A DNA stretch of 6,679 nt from Cyanobacteria bacterium UBA3301 (GTDB taxonomy: Bacteria; Cyanobacteriota; Vampirovibrionia; Gastranaerophilales; Gastranaerophilaceae): the NCBI GenBank assembly GCA_002361485.1, contig DESZ01000018.1, positions 1 to 6,679 on the forward strand. The letters run 5' to 3'. The notes below the pieces were generated by a model. That model saw nothing but the letters and a program-made list of their open reading frames with translations, made no database searches and was not told the DNA's origin. Of the stretch, positions 5,068 through 6,679 are shown one piece after another (positions within the stretch are counted from its first letter, which is position 1; each line of letters starts with the position of its first letter). A program made the position numbers and the translations under genes.

Positions 5068-6321
5068 CTACATTTCCTTGAAAATTAAGGTTGTATTATG
5101 ACCACCAAATCCGAATGAATTTGATAATGCCGCATGCACTTTCTTATCTCTTGCTTTATGCGGGACATAATCAAGATTTGCGACATGTTCATCTTGATTA
5201 TCAAGATTTATAGTCGGCGGAACTTTACCTTCAGTAATAGCTTTAACACAAACAATCGCCTCAACAGCACCTGTTGCACCGAGCATATGACCATGCATAC
5301 TCTTGGTTGAACTTACTAACAAATTAGGGTTTTGTTCCTTATCACCAAAGATTTGTGCAATGGCATGAGATTCTGCCATATCGCCTAAACCTGTACTTGT
5401 TCCGTGCGGATTTATATAATCTATTTCTTGAGGCTTCATTCCTGCATCTTCTAAAGCAAATTCCATAGATTTTAACGCACCTTTACCCTCAGGATCAGGA
5501 GCAACAATATCATGCGCATCTGCAGTTTGTCCATATCCGACAATTTCTGCATAAATATGTGCGCCGCGTTTTTTAGCGTGTTCATATTCTTCTAGAACCA
5601 AAACTCCTGCACCTTCACCCATGATAAATCCGTCACGGTCTTTATCATAAGGACGAGAAGCCTTTTGCGGTTCATCATTACGTTTTGATAATGCTCTGCA
5701 AGCTGTAAATGCCCCGACACCTAATGTTGTAATTGTAGCTTCACAACCGCCTGCAACTATTGCATCAGCATCACCGTATTGAATACTTCTAAATGCATCA
5801 CCAATAGAATGTGTACCCGTAGCACAAGCTGATACAACAACTTTGTTGACACCTTTATATCCGTGTTTTATCGAAATACGGCCTGATGCCATATCAACAA
5901 TTAGCATTGGAACAGTAAACGGAGAACCTTTTGTAGGTCCTTTTTCAATCATCGCAAGATGATTTTTTTCAAAAGTGTGAAACCCGCCGGCTGCTGAACT
6001 TACGATTACCCCAATTCTATAAGGGTCATATCCCGCTTCATCAAGACCGGCATCAGCAATAGCCTCATCTGCCGCAACAATACCAAATTGGGTAAACCTA
6101 TCCATTCTTTTTGCATCTTTTGGATCAATATAATCTTCCGGATTAAAATCCTTATCTTTAATTTCTGCGGCAATTTTTACGGCTTGACCTTCTGTGTTAA
6201 TTCTTTCGATAGTTGAAACACCGCTTTTACCTTCAAGCATTGCTTTCCAGAAATTATCAACACCAATCCCGCAAGGGGTAACTGCTCCCAAACCTGTTAT
6301 AACTACTCTTCTTTTGTTCAT
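5068..6321 (-). CDS. fabF: Beta-ketoacyl-[acyl-carrier-protein] synthase II
   Basis: FabF condenses malonyl-ACP with a growing acyl-ACP in type II fatty acid synthesis, releasing CO2. The 417-residue length matches the family (E. coli 413). The thiolase fold starts at RRVVITGLGAVTPCG. The active-site Cys166 lies in VSACATGTHS, His306 in NPHGTSTGLGD, Lys340 and His345 in TKSMHGHMLGATG, and the gatekeeper Phe403 in NSFGFGGHN. His343 stands where E. coli has Thr (SMTGH), a variation I believe occurs in other FabF proteins. AAGGA at 6329-6333, 7 nt before ATG, sets the start. It lies downstream of acpP on the same strand, the classic order that pairs the enzyme with its carrier protein. The 204-bp spacer carries an octamer-armed repeat. 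Confidence 0.97.
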   Translation of the reverse strand: MNKRRVVITGLGAVTPCGIGVDNFWKAMLEGKSGVSTIERINTEGQAVKIAAEIKDKDFNPEDYIDPKDAKRMDRFTQFGIVAADEAIADAGLDEAGYDPYRIGVIVSSAAGGFHTFEKNHLAMIEKGPTKGSPFTVPMLIVDMASGRISIKHGYKGVNKVVVSACATGTHSIGDAFRSIQYGDADAIVAGGCEATITTLGVGAFTACRALSKRNDEPQKASRPYDKDRDGFIMGEGAGVLVLEEYEHAKKRGAHIYAEIVGYGQTADAHDIVAPDPEGKGALKSMEFALEDAGMKPQEIDYINPHGTSTGLGDMAESHAIAQIFGDKEQNPNLLVSSTKSMHGHMLGATGAVEAIVCVKAITEGKVPPTINLDNQDEHVANLDYVPHKARDKKVHAALSNSFGFGGHNTTLIFKEM

Positions 6322-6341
6322 TGTTTATTCCTTTTTTATAT

Positions 6342-6454
6342 TGTTGAATGGTTGAAAGGTTTAATGGCTGAACAATTATTACAATGCAGTGCGCTTAATG
6401 TAATTACTGCCGTAGGGCTGACCATTCAACTTTCAACTATTCAACCCTTCAACC
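6342..6454. repeat. Octamer-armed inverted repeat C (acpP-fabF spacer)
   Basis: The left arm (6342-6373) is four tandem 8-bp units close to GGTTGAAN, and the right arm (6423-6454), read on the other strand, is four more (for example GGTTGAAG at 6454-6447). Unit borders are clear and the period is exactly 8. The 49-bp core contains two smaller dyads, ATTACA/TGTAAT (6378-6383, 6399-6404) and GCAGT/ACTGC (6386-6390, 6406-6410), whose pairings cross. On the acpP-fabF transcript the element ends 8 nt before the fabF Shine-Dalgarno site. A low-GC stretch with no clear acpP terminator lies between it and acpP. Confidence 0.65.
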
Positions 6455-6525
6455 ATATATAATATAGGAGCGAAACGTAACCGTCCCACTCCCATATTTA
6501 TAAAATTTAATTTTTAGAACTCAAA

Positions 6526-6679
6526 TTAGTGAGACAATTTGCTGTCGATGTAAGATACAGCGTCTTGAACTGTTTGAATTTTTTCTGCATCTTCATCAGG
6601 AATTTCACACTTAAATTCTTCTTCTAAAGCCATTACTAATTCAACTGTGTCAAGAGAATCAGCACCTAAATCATCTGTA
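6526..6679 (-). CDS. acpP: Acyl carrier protein, 5' part beyond window
   Basis: The last 50 residues of acyl carrier protein are encoded on the minus strand, ending in TAA at 6528-6526; the start is off the right edge. LGADSLDTVELVMALEEEF contains the DSL motif whose Ser receives 4'-phosphopantetheine, followed by the acidic helix II that docks fatty-acid synthesis enzymes. IPDEDAEKI and VQDAVSYI are the usual helix III-IV segments. The sequence is near-identical in style to E. coli AcpP. It is the cytosolic carrier of acyl intermediates for FabF next door. The gap to fabF (204 bp) has no obvious terminator, so readthrough is plausible. Confidence 0.96.
   Translation of the reverse strand, partial: TDDLGADSLDTVELVMALEEEFKCEIPDEDAEKIQTVQDAVSYIDSKLSH

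Overview
The window is AT-rich bacterial DNA. It reads best as a chromosome segment from a gut-type, non-photosynthetic cyanobacterial relative (Gastranaerophilales, 'Melainabacteria'). That assignment is inference from overall flavour: low GC, a Pmp-like GGAI/FxxN surface protein beside core genes, long EF-Ts, strong Shine-Dalgarno sites. No taxonomic marker proves it, and another low-GC lineage is possible. Two genes run off the edges and are only visible by reading the minus strand to the window ends: a large repeat surface protein (left) and acyl carrier protein (right).

Layout. Bases 1-1720 (minus): 5' part of an exported beta-helix/Pmp-like repeat protein with about ten 30-residue repeats; its signal peptide is interrupted by an in-frame 66-bp palindromic element. 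Bases 1721-2132: divergent control region with a strong promoter for rpsB and a long leader. Bases 2133-3888 (plus): rpsB and tsf, ribosomal protein S2 and elongation factor Ts, ending in a shared terminator at 3907-3942. Bases 3941-5008: a small accessory block with an XRE-type regulator (minus) divergent from a small HAD-type hydrolase (plus), a perfect 14-bp palindrome between them, then a glyoxalase I gene (plus). A second bidirectional terminator (5021-5050) separates this from bases 5068-6679 (minus): acpP then fabF, fatty acid synthesis, in the usual acpP-fabF order.

The least ordinary signal lies in the spacers. All three non-coding gaps next to the housekeeping genes (upstream of rpsB, rpsB-tsf, acpP-fabF) hold the same architecture: two inverted arms, each built from about three or four degenerate 8-bp direct repeats, around a core that is AT-rich in two of the three. 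Arms match each other within an element, but the octamer differs between elements, so the family shares design more than sequence. Two of the three end exactly 8 nt before the Shine-Dalgarno site of the downstream gene. Together with the in-frame palindrome in the surface-protein gene, this suggests a genome with several palindromic repeat families, some tolerated inside coding sequence.
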